Shown here one piece after another: positions 36,999 to 45,785 of a stretch of DNA of 64,000 nt. The notes under the pieces were generated by a model, which did not search any database, was not told the DNA's origin, and worked only from the letters and a program-made list of their open reading frames with translations. The first letter of the stretch is position 1. Each line of letters begins with the position of its first letter. The position numbers were made by a program, and so were the translations under genes. Origin of the DNA: Agromyces sp. Leaf222 (GTDB lineage: Bacteria > Actinomycetota > Actinomycetes > Actinomycetales > Microbacteriaceae); the NCBI RefSeq assembly GCF_001421565.1, contig NZ_LMKQ01000001.1:183277-247276 (forward strand), written 5' to 3'.

Positions 36999-37960
36999 CG
37001 CACGTCCGACGCGCGGCCGAACCTCGTCGCCAGGCGGCCGAACGCCGCCGCGAGCTCGTCGCCCTCGATCACCTCGAGGTCGACGTCGAGCTGCGCCATC
37101 CACAGCGCGAGCCGATCGGGGTCTTCGGAGCCCAGTTCGACGCGGCAGGTGGAGTCGTCGACCGGCTCGATGTCGACCGGGATGAGGATCTTCGCGGCGA
37201 CCTCGGCGGCGGGTGCGTGCACGAGCACCCGGGCGCGGTACCGCCAGGACGCCCTGATGACGCGGCGGACGACGTACTCGACGACGTCGTCCTCGGGGAT
37301 CGCACGCGGGCGGAACCGCGCACCCGTCGGTGCGTTCGGAACCATGCGATCGACACGGAAGACCCGCCAGTCGTCGCGGTCGAGGTCCCACGCGAGCAGG
37401 TACCAGAGCGGACCCCAGCTCACCAGCCGTTGGGGCTCGGTGTGGCGCGCCGACTCGCTGCCGCCGGGCTTCGTGTACGCGAACCTGAGCCGTTCGTGGC
37501 CGCGGATCGCGGTGGCGATCGCGCTGAGCGCCGAGAGGTCGAGCTGCGGTTCGGCGCCCGGAACCACGCTCATCGCCTCGCGCACCGCGTCGACGCGCTG
37601 CCGCAGGTGCGATGGCAGCACCTGCTCGAGCTTCGCGAGCGCGGTGAGCGAGGTCTCCTCGACGCCGAGCTTCCAGGTCGCGACCGCACCCAGCCCGACC
37701 GCGACGGCGACGGCCTCGTCGTCGTCGAGCAGCAGCGGCGGCATCGCCGTGCCGGCGGCCAGCCGGTACCCGCCCGCCACCCCGGGCCGCGCGACCACCG
37801 GATACCCGAGCGACCGCAGCTTGCCGATGTCGGCGCGCACGGTCCTCGTGCTCACCTCGAGGCGGCCGGCGAGCTCGGCGCTCGTCCAGTCGCGCTTGAG
37901 CTGGAGCAACGACAGCAGCTCGAGCAGGCGGGCCGAGGTCTCCAACATGGTCTCGATCAT
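36995..37960 (-). CDS. WYL-domain transcriptional regulator (YafY/HTH_11 type)
   Basis: 321 residues. An N-terminal winged helix (about 8-65: TSAELAGRLEVSTRTVRADIGKL) is followed by the WYL domain (about 140-210) with PLWYLLAWDLDRDDWRVFRVDRM, and a C-terminal WCX-like extension. WYL regulators sense ligands and repress or activate nearby genes. It is divergent from the epoxide hydrolase gene, with a palindrome between them that is probably its operator. Confidence 0.9.
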   Translation of the reverse strand: MIETMLETSARLLELLSLLQLKRDWTSAELAGRLEVSTRTVRADIGKLRSLGYPVVARPGVAGGYRLAAGTAMPPLLLDDDEAVAVAVGLGAVATWKLGVEETSLTALAKLEQVLPSHLRQRVDAVREAMSVVPGAEPQLDLSALSAIATAIRGHERLRFAYTKPGGSESARHTEPQRLVSWGPLWYLLAWDLDRDDWRVFRVDRMVPNAPTGARFRPRAIPEDDVVEYVVRRVIRASWRYRARVLVHAPAAEVAAKILIPVDIEPVDDSTCRVELGSEDPDRLALWMAQLDVDLEVIEGDELAAAFGRLATRFGRASDVR

Positions 37961-37970
37961 TCCAGCAATC

Positions 37971-37989
37971 GCGGAAGCTGATCTTCCGC
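37971..37989. promoter_or_regulatory. Palindromic operator candidate between WYL regulator and epoxide hydrolase
   Basis: GCGGAAG-CTGAT-CTTCCGC, a perfect 7-bp dyad in the 50-base divergent gap; a good candidate site for the WYL regulator. Confidence 0.6.
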
Positions 37990-38010
37990 ATTCCCTGAGA
38001 ACGTCGACCT

Positions 38011-39147
38011 ATGAACGCCGACACCGCACTCACCCCCTTCCGCATCGACATCCCGCAGGCCGACCTCGACGAGCTGCGACACCGCCTCGCGCAGACGCGC
38101 TGGCCGCTGCCCGTGCCGGGCCGAGACGATCGCACCGACTTCAGCCGCGGCATCCCGCTGCCGTACCTGCGGGACCTCGCCGAGTACTGGCGCGACGGCT
38201 TCGACTGGCGCGCGCAGGAGGCGAAGCTCAACGAGCACGAGCAGTTCACGACCGTCGTCGACGGCCAGACCTTCCACGTCGTGCACGCACGGTCGGCCGA
38301 CCCCGACGCCACGCCGCTGCTCCTCAGCAACGGCTGGCCGGCGTCGTTCGTCGAGTACGAGCGACTCATCCCGCTGCTGACCGAGGAGTTCCACGTGGTG
38401 ATCCCGTCGCTGCCCGGACTCGGCTTCTCCACTCCGCTGTCGGCGACCGGCTGGGATCTGGCGCGAACCACGGAGGCGTATGCCGAGATCATGACCCGTC
38501 TCGGCTACGAGCGGTTCGCCGCACACGGCACCGACGTCGGTTCGGGCATCACCGGCCGCCTCGCGGCGACGCACCCCGAACGTGTCATCGGCACGCATCT
38601 CGGTGCCGACCGGGTGTGGCTCGGGCTGGTGGGCGACAAGTTCCCTGCGCCCGGCGACCTGTCCGACGAGGAGCTCGCCCAACTCGCGGCCGCGCATGCC
38701 GCGAGTGCGGCGGAGCGCGGGTACCTCGGCATGCACAACCACCGACCCGACACGATCGGTCCGGCGCTCACCGATTCACCGGTCGGGCAGCTCGCGTGGA
38801 TCGTCGAGAAGTTCAAGCGCCGGACCGACGGCGGATACCGCATGCCCGAGGTCGACCGCGATCAGCTCCTCACGAACGTCAGCGTCTCCTGGTTCACGCG
38901 CAGCGGCGCATCGGTCGCGCAGTTCTATTACGAGTCGGAGCACTCCGAACTCGACTTCGCCATGGCCTCGGGCGTGCCGTCGGGATGGGCGGTGTTCGAC
39001 GCCCATCCGCTGATCCGCCGCACGATGGACCCGTGGAGGGCGATCGGCCACTGGAGCGAGTTCGCCGAGGGCGGCCATTTTCCGGCGATGGAGGAGCCGG
39101 AGCTGCTCGCGGGCGACCTCCGCGCGTTCTTCCGCAGCGTCTCCTGA
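38011..39147 (+). CDS. Epoxide hydrolase (EHN plus alpha/beta hydrolase)
   Basis: 378 residues. The EHN domain covers about 1-110 (TPFRIDIPQADLDELRHRLA, WRAQEAKLNEHEQFTT). The hydrolase core has the HGNGWP-equivalent SNGWPASF, the nucleophile in HGTDVGSG (Asp175, TDVG instead of the usual GDWG), and a late catalytic His in FAEGGHFPAMEEP. Opens epoxides to diols. Substrate unknown. Likely controlled by the divergent WYL regulator. Confidence 0.9.
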   Translation: MNADTALTPFRIDIPQADLDELRHRLAQTRWPLPVPGRDDRTDFSRGIPLPYLRDLAEYWRDGFDWRAQEAKLNEHEQFTTVVDGQTFHVVHARSADPDATPLLLSNGWPASFVEYERLIPLLTEEFHVVIPSLPGLGFSTPLSATGWDLARTTEAYAEIMTRLGYERFAAHGTDVGSGITGRLAATHPERVIGTHLGADRVWLGLVGDKFPAPGDLSDEELAQLAAAHAASAAERGYLGMHNHRPDTIGPALTDSPVGQLAWIVEKFKRRTDGGYRMPEVDRDQLLTNVSVSWFTRSGASVAQFYYESEHSELDFAMASGVPSGWAVFDAHPLIRRTMDPWRAIGHWSEFAEGGHFPAMEEPELLAGDLRAFFRSVS

Positions 39148-39186
39148 CCGCGCGCCGGGCCTGACGCCGGCCCGACCACAGGGCGA

Positions 39187-39218
39187 CGGATGCCGCGGGC
39201 GGCCGCCCGCGGCATCCG
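39187..39218. terminator. Perfect 32-bp palindrome between convergent genes
   Basis: Two inverted CGGATGCCGCGGGCGG arms with no loop, between the epoxide hydrolase and the formylglycine-generating enzyme stops. Probably a bidirectional terminator; no T-run. Confidence 0.6.
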
Positions 39219-39242
39219 CTCATCGTGTGCTCGTGGCGGGGC

Positions 39243-40148
39243 TCAGGCGTCGCGGACGCAGCGGAACCCGATGTGCGACATGCCCGTGTCTTCGGCCTGC
39301 GGTGAGCGCGCCGCGGGGCGGAAGCGCAGGCAGTAGTCGGGCGAGCAGAGGTGCGAGCCGCCCTTGAGCACGCGGCGGGGGATCTCGGCGAAGCCCTCTT
39401 GCGCACTCGCGGCGGCGAGCAGGTTCTCGCGCTTGCCGGCGTCGACGGGGGAGTCGGAGAGCTGCAGGTGCCGCGGCGTGTAGTAGTCGCTCGTCCACTC
39501 CCACGTGTTGCCGATCATGTCGAAGAGGCCGTAGCCGTTCGCCGGATACGAGCCGACCTCGGCCGTGCCGCCGACGCCCTGGTTGTCGTACGGAAACCGC
39601 CCGAGCCACGAGTTCGCCTGCGCGACCCCGCCGGGGTACGGCTCCTCGCCCCACGCGAACCGCGCGCCGTCGAGACCGCCGCGCGCCGCGTACTCGTGCT
39701 CGGCCTCGGTGGGCAGACGTTTGCCGGCCCACGTCGCGTAGGCCGTGGCATCCTCGAACGCGATGTGCACGACCGGATGCCGCAGCCGGTCGTCGATGCC
39801 CGACCCGGGGCCGAACGGCTGCCGCCAGTACGCGCCCGGCTGCCAGCGCCACCAGTTGCGCCAGTTGCGCAGGTCGACGGGGCCCGCGGTCGGCGTGAAT
39901 ACCATGGCGCCCGGCACGAGATCGGCGGGGTCGGCGCCCGGGAAGTCCTTCGGGTCCATCGGCCGCTCGGCGACCGTGACGTACCCGGTGTCGTCGACGA
40001 AGCGCGCGTACTCCTCGTTCGTCACCTGGGAGCGGTCGATGAGGAAGTCGGCGACGACCCGCTCGTGCACGGGGCGCTCGTCGGGATAGAACTCGTCGCT
40101 GCCCATGCGGAACGTTCCCCCGGCGATGCGCACCATGTCGTCTGCCAC
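39243..40148 (-). CDS. Formylglycine-generating enzyme (sulfatase-activating)
   Basis: 301 residues from GTG 40148 (VADDMVRIAGG); longer frames reach 40349 but lie inside the divergent promoter region. FGE-sulfatase domain throughout: GGTFRMGSDEFYPDERPVHERVV at the start, RLPTEAEHEYAARGG, GNTWEWTSDYY, and KGGSHLCSPDYCLRFRPAARS, where Cys268 and Cys273 are the copper-binding active-site pair of aerobic FGEs. It oxidises the Cys of sulfatase CxAxR/CxPxR motifs to formylglycine using O2. Divergent from one sulfatase (40297-41799) and 7.7 kb from another, both with unmodified Cys motifs. Confidence 0.93.
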   Translation of the reverse strand: MADDMVRIAGGTFRMGSDEFYPDERPVHERVVADFLIDRSQVTNEEYARFVDDTGYVTVAERPMDPKDFPGADPADLVPGAMVFTPTAGPVDLRNWRNWWRWQPGAYWRQPFGPGSGIDDRLRHPVVHIAFEDATAYATWAGKRLPTEAEHEYAARGGLDGARFAWGEEPYPGGVAQANSWLGRFPYDNQGVGGTAEVGSYPANGYGLFDMIGNTWEWTSDYYTPRHLQLSDSPVDAGKRENLLAAASAQEGFAEIPRRVLKGGSHLCSPDYCLRFRPAARSPQAEDTGMSHIGFRCVRDA

Positions 40149-40296
40149 CGTTCCACCGTAGTGCCGGGCTTCGCCCACGCGGCCTGTGCGTTCACCGAGG
40201 ATCCCCGGTGCAGACATGGCTGCAGGATGGGGGCGAGTGCTTGGATCGGATGCGTGGGGGTCGATGGCGTACCCCGACATCGACGGAGGGGAATCC

Positions 40297-41799
40297 ATGG
40301 CCGACAAGCCGAACATCCTGATCATCTGGGGAGATGACATCGGGATCACGAACCTGAGCGCCTACTCGGACGGCCTCATGGGGTATCGCACCCCGAACAT
40401 CGACCGCGTCGCCGACGAGGGCGTGCGGTTCACCGACTACTACGGCGAGCAGAGCTGCACGGCCGGTCGCGCCGCGTTCATCACCGGCCAGAACCCGTAC
40501 CGCACCGGTCTCACGAAGGTCGGCATGCCCGGGGCGGACCTCGGCCTTCGTGCTGAGGACCCGACGATCGCCGATGCCCTCAAGCACCATGGCTATGCGA
40601 CCGGTCAGTTCGGCAAGAACCACCTCGGTGATCGCGACGAGTTCCTGCCGACGGCGCACGGATTCGACGAGTTCTTCGGCAACCTCTACCACCTCAACGC
40701 CGAGGAGGAGCCCGAGCACCCCGACTACCCGACCGACGAGGAGTTCCCGGGCTTCAGCGAGAAATTCCGTCCGCGCGGCGTGATCCACGCCTGGGCGAAC
40801 GACGACGGCACCCAGCGCATCGAAGACACCGGGCCGCTCACCAAGAAGCGCATGGAGACGGTCGACGAGGAGTTCCGCGACGCCGCTGCCGACTTCATCC
40901 GTGCGAAGGCCGACGACGACCAGCCCTTCTTCGTGTGGTTCAACTCCACCCACATGCACTTCCGCACGCACACGAAGCCCGAGAGCAAGGGGCGCGCGGG
41001 GCGCTGGCAGTCGGAGTACCACGACACGATGCTCGACCACGACGACGTCGTGGGGTCGTTGCTCGACCTGCTCGACGAACTCGGCCTCGCCGAGAACACG
41101 ATCGTCATGTACTCCACCGACAACGGACCGCACATGAACAGCTGGCCCGACGCCGGCATGACCCCGTTCCGCAACGAGAAGAACTCGAACTGGGAGGGCG
41201 CGTACCGCGTGCCGGCGATGGTGCGCTGGCCCGGGCACATCCCCTCGGGTACGGTGCTGAACGGAATCGTGAGTCACAACGACTGGTTCGTGACCCTCCT
41301 CGCGGCGGTCGGCGACACGGACATCGCCGAGCGACTGAAGCAGGGGACAGAGTTGCACGGCACCGCCTACAAGGTGCACCTCGACGGCAACAACCAACTG
41401 GACTACATCACCGGCGCAGCAGACGAGAGCCCGCGCCGCCACTTCTTCTACAGCTCCGACGACGGCGACCTGACCGCGATGCGGTTCGACAATTGGAAGG
41501 TCGTGTTCCTCGAGCAGCGCGCCGTCGGAACGCTCGCCGTCTGGCAGGAGCCATACGTGCACCTGCGCTTTCCGAAGCTGTTCAACCTGCGCACCGACCC
41601 CTACGAGCGCGCCGACATCACGTCGAACACGTACTGGGATTGGGTGCTCGAGCACATCTTCCTGTTCATCCCCGCCCAGGCCTACGTGACGAGGATGCTG
41701 GGCTCGCTCGTCGAGTTCCCGCCACGTCAGAAGCCTGCGTCGTTCACGATCGACCAAGTGCTGGAGCGCCTGGAGAATGCGACTGCCGGGGCGTCCTGA
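40297..41799 (+). CDS. Arylsulfatase (type I, Cys-type)
   Basis: 500 residues from ATG 40297, preceded by GGAGGGG; upstream in-frame ATGs are not supported. PNILIIWGDDIGITN gives the metal-binding Asp pair. The modification site is SCTAGRAAF with Cys54 as formylglycine precursor. GQFGKNHLGD and STDNGPHMNSWPDA supply the other active-site residues. Sulfate-ester hydrolase; no signal peptide, so cytosolic. Paired with the divergent FGE gene that should activate it. Confidence 0.93.
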   Translation: MADKPNILIIWGDDIGITNLSAYSDGLMGYRTPNIDRVADEGVRFTDYYGEQSCTAGRAAFITGQNPYRTGLTKVGMPGADLGLRAEDPTIADALKHHGYATGQFGKNHLGDRDEFLPTAHGFDEFFGNLYHLNAEEEPEHPDYPTDEEFPGFSEKFRPRGVIHAWANDDGTQRIEDTGPLTKKRMETVDEEFRDAAADFIRAKADDDQPFFVWFNSTHMHFRTHTKPESKGRAGRWQSEYHDTMLDHDDVVGSLLDLLDELGLAENTIVMYSTDNGPHMNSWPDAGMTPFRNEKNSNWEGAYRVPAMVRWPGHIPSGTVLNGIVSHNDWFVTLLAAVGDTDIAERLKQGTELHGTAYKVHLDGNNQLDYITGAADESPRRHFFYSSDDGDLTAMRFDNWKVVFLEQRAVGTLAVWQEPYVHLRFPKLFNLRTDPYERADITSNTYWDWVLEHIFLFIPAQAYVTRMLGSLVEFPPRQKPASFTIDQVLERLENATAGAS

Positions 41800-41813
41800 C
41801 CGACGGGGAGTGC

Positions 41814-41845
41814 GGGTCGCGTGAGACGGATGCCTCGCGCGACCC
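41814..41845 (+). terminator. Hairpin terminator after the sulfatase
   Basis: GGGTCGCGTGAG (41814-41825) pairs with CTCGCGCGACCC (41834-41845), one wobble, eight-base loop; no T-run. Confidence 0.55.
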
Positions 41846-41936
41846 GTCCGGCGTTCGCTGCAGTCCATGAATCCGCCGTTCTGAACGGCTCCGGCCAGGC
41901 CGTAGAGTTTCGGGCACGAACCCGAGGGAGACGCCC

Positions 41937-42914
41937 GTGCTCGACCAGACCGCCCAGATGACCACCGACGAGATCGACCCGACGCTGCTCCCGGCGTTGA
42001 AGAAGGTGCCGGCCCTCAACCTCGAGAACGCGTTCACGCTCGGCCTCATCGGCCGGGCATCGGGACTCCAGCCCGGCACGAAGGTCGAGGGCGTCGATCG
42101 TCGGATCGTGTGGGACGGATCGGCCAAGGTGCGCGTGTTCACGCCCGCCGCTCCGAACGGCTCGGCACTCCTCTGGATCCACGGCGGGGGACTCGTCATG
42201 GGTTCGGCGGCCGGCGACGACCGGTTCTGCGGTGAGACGGCGCGCGAGACCGGGGCGGTGGTGATCTCGGTCGACTACCGGCTCGCCCCGCGGCATCCGT
42301 TCCCCGCGGCGATCGACGACGTGCGGGCCGCGTGGGCGTGGGTGAATGCGTCGGCGATCGAGCTCGGCATCGACGTCGGGCGCATCGCGATCGGCGGCGC
42401 GAGCGCGGGCGGCGGGCTGGCAGCGGCCCTCGTGCAGCGGCTGCACGACGAGGGCGAGCGGCCGGCGGCGCAGGTGCTCTTCTGCCCGATGCTCGACGAC
42501 CGCACCGCCGCGAACCGCGACCTCGACGCGCGCAGGCACCTCGTCTGGAACAACCGCTCGAACCTCGTGGGGTGGCGGTCGTACCTGGGCGCCGAGCCGG
42601 GCTCGGCCGAGGTGCCCGCATACGCCGTTCCGGCCCGGCGCGACGACCTCACCGGCCTGCCGCCGACGTGGACGTACTGGACCGACCTCGAGCTCTTCGG
42701 CGATGAGGATGCCGCGTACGCGCAGGCGCTCTCGACGGCGGGCGTCGACGTGACGAGCGAGGTGGTGCCGGCGGCGGCGCACGGGTTCGAGGTCTGGGCC
42801 GGGGAGTCCGAGCTCGCGCAGGCGTTGTTCGGTCGTGCCCGCGCGTGGCTCGCACGGCAGCTCGCGACGCCCGAGCCTGTCGCGCCGGTCGAGCCCGCCG
42901 CGCCGGTCGAGTAG
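41937..42914 (+). CDS. HSL-family alpha/beta hydrolase (esterase)
   Basis: 325 residues from GTG 41937. LLWIHGGGLVMGSA is the oxyanion HGGG motif, VDYRLAPRHPFPAAIDD follows, and GGASAGGGLAAAL carries the nucleophile Ser; the catalytic His is in AAAHGFEVW. Hormone-sensitive-lipase-type carboxylesterase, cytosolic. The C-terminal PEPVAPVEPAAPVE and stop come from repeat-derived sequence. Confidence 0.9.
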   Translation: MLDQTAQMTTDEIDPTLLPALKKVPALNLENAFTLGLIGRASGLQPGTKVEGVDRRIVWDGSAKVRVFTPAAPNGSALLWIHGGGLVMGSAAGDDRFCGETARETGAVVISVDYRLAPRHPFPAAIDDVRAAWAWVNASAIELGIDVGRIAIGGASAGGGLAAALVQRLHDEGERPAAQVLFCPMLDDRTAANRDLDARRHLVWNNRSNLVGWRSYLGAEPGSAEVPAYAVPARRDDLTGLPPTWTYWTDLELFGDEDAAYAQALSTAGVDVTSEVVPAAAHGFEVWAGESELAQALFGRARAWLARQLATPEPVAPVEPAAPVE

Positions 42915-42982
42915 GCCCGCCAGGGCCGTATCGAGACCATCGGTCGTGAACGTGGTCTCGATACGCTTCGCTACTCGACCGG
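42903..42982. repeat. Inverted repeat pair between convergent esterase and TetR genes
   Basis: Copies at 42903-42938 and 42953-42982 in opposite orientation. Each supplies the final codons (PVE) and TAG of the gene it abuts, and together they can form a large hairpin that would act as a bidirectional terminator. Confidence 0.85.
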
Positions 42983-44332
42983 CGAGAAGCGGGTGAAGCG
43001 CGCGAGGTGGGCCTCGAGGTGGTCGCCGACGTCGATGGTGGCGGGGTCGTAGAGCCACTGCAACTGCAGGCCGTCCCAGAGGGCGACGAACCAGACGGCT
43101 TCGAAGGCGGCATCGATGCGCCGCCCTTCAGCTTGGGCCGCCCTGGCGAACAGGTCGCCGAACTGCGCGATCGCCGACTCGAAGCGCCGGCGGAAGTACG
43201 CGTGCGCCGGGTGCGATACCGCAGCCGCCTCGGCCGAGAGCACGGCGTAGACCTCGATCAGGCCCGGCTCGTGCTCGGCATTGAAGCGGGCATGCCGGGG
43301 GATGTCGCGCAGGAACGCGTCCGGCGAGGCATCGCCGTCGAGGGTGACGCGCTCGTCGATGGTGCTGTCGCGATGCGCGACGACGGCGCCGAGCAGATCG
43401 TCCTTGCTCGAGAAGTGGTGCAGCAGCGTGGACTTGCCGATGCCCGCCTGCTCGGCGATCTCGCGGAGGCTCGTCGCGTGGAACCCGCGGCGCGCGAACA
43501 GCGCCGATGCGTCGGCCACGATCTGTGCGCGCCGCGCGCGTCCGGGGGCGTATCCCGAGTCGGGTTCCGGTTCGGGGGCGAGGCCGAACGCGCCGATGGC
43601 GGGTGCGTGGGGTGCGTCGACGGATGCCGCGGCAACGCCCGTCGAGTCGGCACCGGTCGCGTCGCCCGGGCCGCCCGCGGCATCCGCCCCGCGAAGCCGG
43701 TCGAGGTGGCGGTCGAGCATCGCGGGGATGTCGACGAGGTCCGGCAGGTAGAGCGAGATGAGCTGCAGGCCGTCCCACGCCGCCGCGAGCCGGATCGGCT
43801 CGCCGACGACGTCGGTGTCGATCGGCAGCTCGCCGTCGTCGATCGCGGCCCGGAACAGCGCGGATGACCGGGTTCGCAGCTCGGCGTGGCGCTCGCGGAA
43901 ATGCGTGTGCGCGGGGTGCTCGGTGCTCGTCGCCTCGCCCGCGAGCGTGGTGAAGAGCGGGAGGTAGCCGTCGATCGCGGCGTTGCGCCTGGCGACCTCG
44001 CCGAAGGTGCGCAGGCCGTCGCCCTCCGGCCCGAACATCGAGTCGAGCTCGCCCTCGGTGATGGCGGTGAAGTCGGCCACGATCGCCTCGAGGAGCTCGT
44101 CCTTCGTCGCGAAATGCCGGATCACCCCCGGATGCGACAGCCCGGCCTCGGTCGCGATGTCGCGCATCGAGACCGCGCCGAAGCCGCGTTCGACGAAGAG
44201 CCGGGATGCCGCGGCCAGGATGTTCGCGCGGGTGCGGGCGGTGGCGGCGGCCCGGTTCGCCGGGACCGCGACCCGGGCCGGGGCCGGGGCCGGGGCGGGC
44301 GCCGCGGCATCCGTCGTCATCGCCTGTCGCAT
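42971..44332 (-). CDS. Tandem TetR-family regulator (two complete TetR units fused)
   Basis: 453 residues from ATG 44332; an in-frame ATG at 44419 would run through the likely operator. Unit 1 (about residues 30-215): TRANILAAASRLFVERGFGAVSMRDIATEAGLSHPGV as HTH, then a ligand domain ending WDGLQLISLYLPDLVDI. A Pro/Ala/Glu linker follows (about 220-265). Unit 2 (about 265-453): RRAQIVADASALFARRGF, SLREIAEQAGIGKSTLLHHF, and a matching end LWDGLQLQWLYDPATIDVGDHL. The two units are clearly homologous. Probably represses the divergent MFS-GH3 sugar operon. Ends FSPVE from the repeat. Confidence 0.88.
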   Translation of the reverse strand: MRQAMTTDAAAPAPAPAPARVAVPANRAAATARTRANILAAASRLFVERGFGAVSMRDIATEAGLSHPGVIRHFATKDELLEAIVADFTAITEGELDSMFGPEGDGLRTFGEVARRNAAIDGYLPLFTTLAGEATSTEHPAHTHFRERHAELRTRSSALFRAAIDDGELPIDTDVVGEPIRLAAAWDGLQLISLYLPDLVDIPAMLDRHLDRLRGADAAGGPGDATGADSTGVAAASVDAPHAPAIGAFGLAPEPEPDSGYAPGRARRAQIVADASALFARRGFHATSLREIAEQAGIGKSTLLHHFSSKDDLLGAVVAHRDSTIDERVTLDGDASPDAFLRDIPRHARFNAEHEPGLIEVYAVLSAEAAAVSHPAHAYFRRRFESAIAQFGDLFARAAQAEGRRIDAAFEAVWFVALWDGLQLQWLYDPATIDVGDHLEAHLARFTRFSPVE

Positions 44333-44374
44333 GCCGCCCCCTGGTTCGCCTTCGGCCCATCCTTCCACAGCCGG

Positions 44375-44410
44375 GTTACCACCCGTTCGAATTTCAGTTA
44401 CCACTTGGTC
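44375..44410. promoter_or_regulatory. Operator candidate for the tandem TetR regulator
   Basis: GTTACCAC occurs twice as a direct repeat (44375-44382 and 44397-44404), 22 bp apart, and ACCACTTGGT (44400-44409) is a local dyad. It lies between the TetR and MFS start codons. Two HTHs in one chain could bind the two sites. Confidence 0.5.
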
Positions 44411-44470
44411 TAGATTCATGTATCCTCGTGCCAGAGCCGAAGACGGTTCGGTTTTCGTGGAAGGAAACTC

Positions 44471-45781
44471 ATGACAGAGTCGTCACTCACCGACACGGTC
44501 GCCCCCGGCAGCAGCCTGCCCGGCGACGGCACGGGCGCCGCCGGCCCGACCGGCAGGGCGCCGAGGGGGTACATCCCCACGCTGGCGCTCTCGAACTTCG
44601 GCCTCTACCTCGCGCTCCTCACGCCGGTGCTCGTCTCACTCGCCTTCAAGGTGCAGCACATCACCGGCTCCGCCGAGGAGGCCACGAACGCGCTCGGCAT
44701 GATCATGGGCGTCGGCGCGCTCTTCGCGATCATCTGCAACCCGCTCGTCGGCCGCCTCTCCGACCGCACCGTCTCGCGCTTCGGCATGCGTCGCCCGTGG
44801 ATGCTCGGCGGCGTGCTCGTCGGCCTCGCCGCCTTCGCGCTCATCGGCGTCGCGACCGACGTCTGGATCGTGCTCATCGGCTGGTGCGTCGTGCAGGCCT
44901 CGCTGAACGGCGTCATGGCCGCCTCGACCGCGACCGTGCCCGACCAGGTGCCGGTCGACTCGCGCGGCAAGGTCTCGGGCATCATCGGCCTGACCACCCC
45001 GCTCGGCATCCTCGGTGGCAGCTTCCTCGTGAACTTCCTCTCCGACGACCTCAGCCGCTTCGTCGTGCCGGCCCTCATCGCCGTCGTCTTCGTCGGGGTG
45101 TTCGTGTTCACCCTCAAGGACCGCGTACTCACCGAGAAGCCCGCCGAGCGTTACGGCGTCAAGGAGTTCTTCGGCTCGTTCGTCTTCAACCCGCGCAAGC
45201 ACCCCGACTTCGGCTGGACCTGGCTGACGAAGTTCCTCATCATGTTCGGCTACGCGGGCATCGCGACCTTCCTGCCCTTCTACCTGACCGAGCAGTTCGG
45301 CCTCAGCGAGCAGGACGCGATCACCACGATCCTCATGGCGAACCTCGCCTCGATGGTCGCCATGGCGCTCTCGGGCCCCATCGGCGGCATCCTCTCCGAC
45401 AAGATCGGCAAGCGCCGCCCGTTCGTCGCCGTCGCCGGCGGCGTCATGGTGCTCGGCCTCGTGATCCTCGCGTTCGCCCCGAGCATCCCGATGGTGCTCG
45501 TCGCCCAGGCCGTCATCGGCTTCGGCGCCGGCTCGTTCATGTCGGTCGACACCGCCCTCGCGACCCAGGTGCTGCCCAACCCGAAGGACACCGCCAAGGA
45601 CCTCGGCGTGCTCAACATGGCGAATGCGCTGCCGCAGTCGCTCGCGCCCGTGATCGCCCCGTCCATCATCGCCTTCGGTGCCACGACCTCCTTGGGCGGT
45701 TACAGCACCTTCTACCTCTTCGGCGCCCTCGTGGCCCTCGCCGGCGCCGTGCTCGTCTACCGAATCAAGGGAGTGAAGTAA
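44471..45781 (+). CDS. MFS transporter of the beta-glucoside operon
   Basis: 436 residues with 12 predicted membrane helices; GGAAGG is just upstream of the ATG. NPLVGRLSDRTVSRFGMRRPWML is the MFS loop 2-3 signature and SGPIGGILSDKIGKRRPFV its second-half counterpart. Four bases separate it from the GH3 gene, so it probably imports the glucoside that GH3 cuts. Confidence 0.88.
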   Translation: MTESSLTDTVAPGSSLPGDGTGAAGPTGRAPRGYIPTLALSNFGLYLALLTPVLVSLAFKVQHITGSAEEATNALGMIMGVGALFAIICNPLVGRLSDRTVSRFGMRRPWMLGGVLVGLAAFALIGVATDVWIVLIGWCVVQASLNGVMAASTATVPDQVPVDSRGKVSGIIGLTTPLGILGGSFLVNFLSDDLSRFVVPALIAVVFVGVFVFTLKDRVLTEKPAERYGVKEFFGSFVFNPRKHPDFGWTWLTKFLIMFGYAGIATFLPFYLTEQFGLSEQDAITTILMANLASMVAMALSGPIGGILSDKIGKRRPFVAVAGGVMVLGLVILAFAPSIPMVLVAQAVIGFGAGSFMSVDTALATQVLPNPKDTAKDLGVLNMANALPQSLAPVIAPSIIAFGATTSLGGYSTFYLFGALVALAGAVLVYRIKGVK

Positions 45782-45785
45782 CACC

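Noticed and set aside
17824..42982. Interspersed repeats considered as a CRISPR array
   Set aside because: Copies are kilobases apart or in inverted pairs, without regular spacers and without cas genes.
44333..44419. Longer TetR start at 44419
   Set aside because: It would place the GTTACCAC direct repeats inside the coding region and adds residues unlike a TetR N-terminus.
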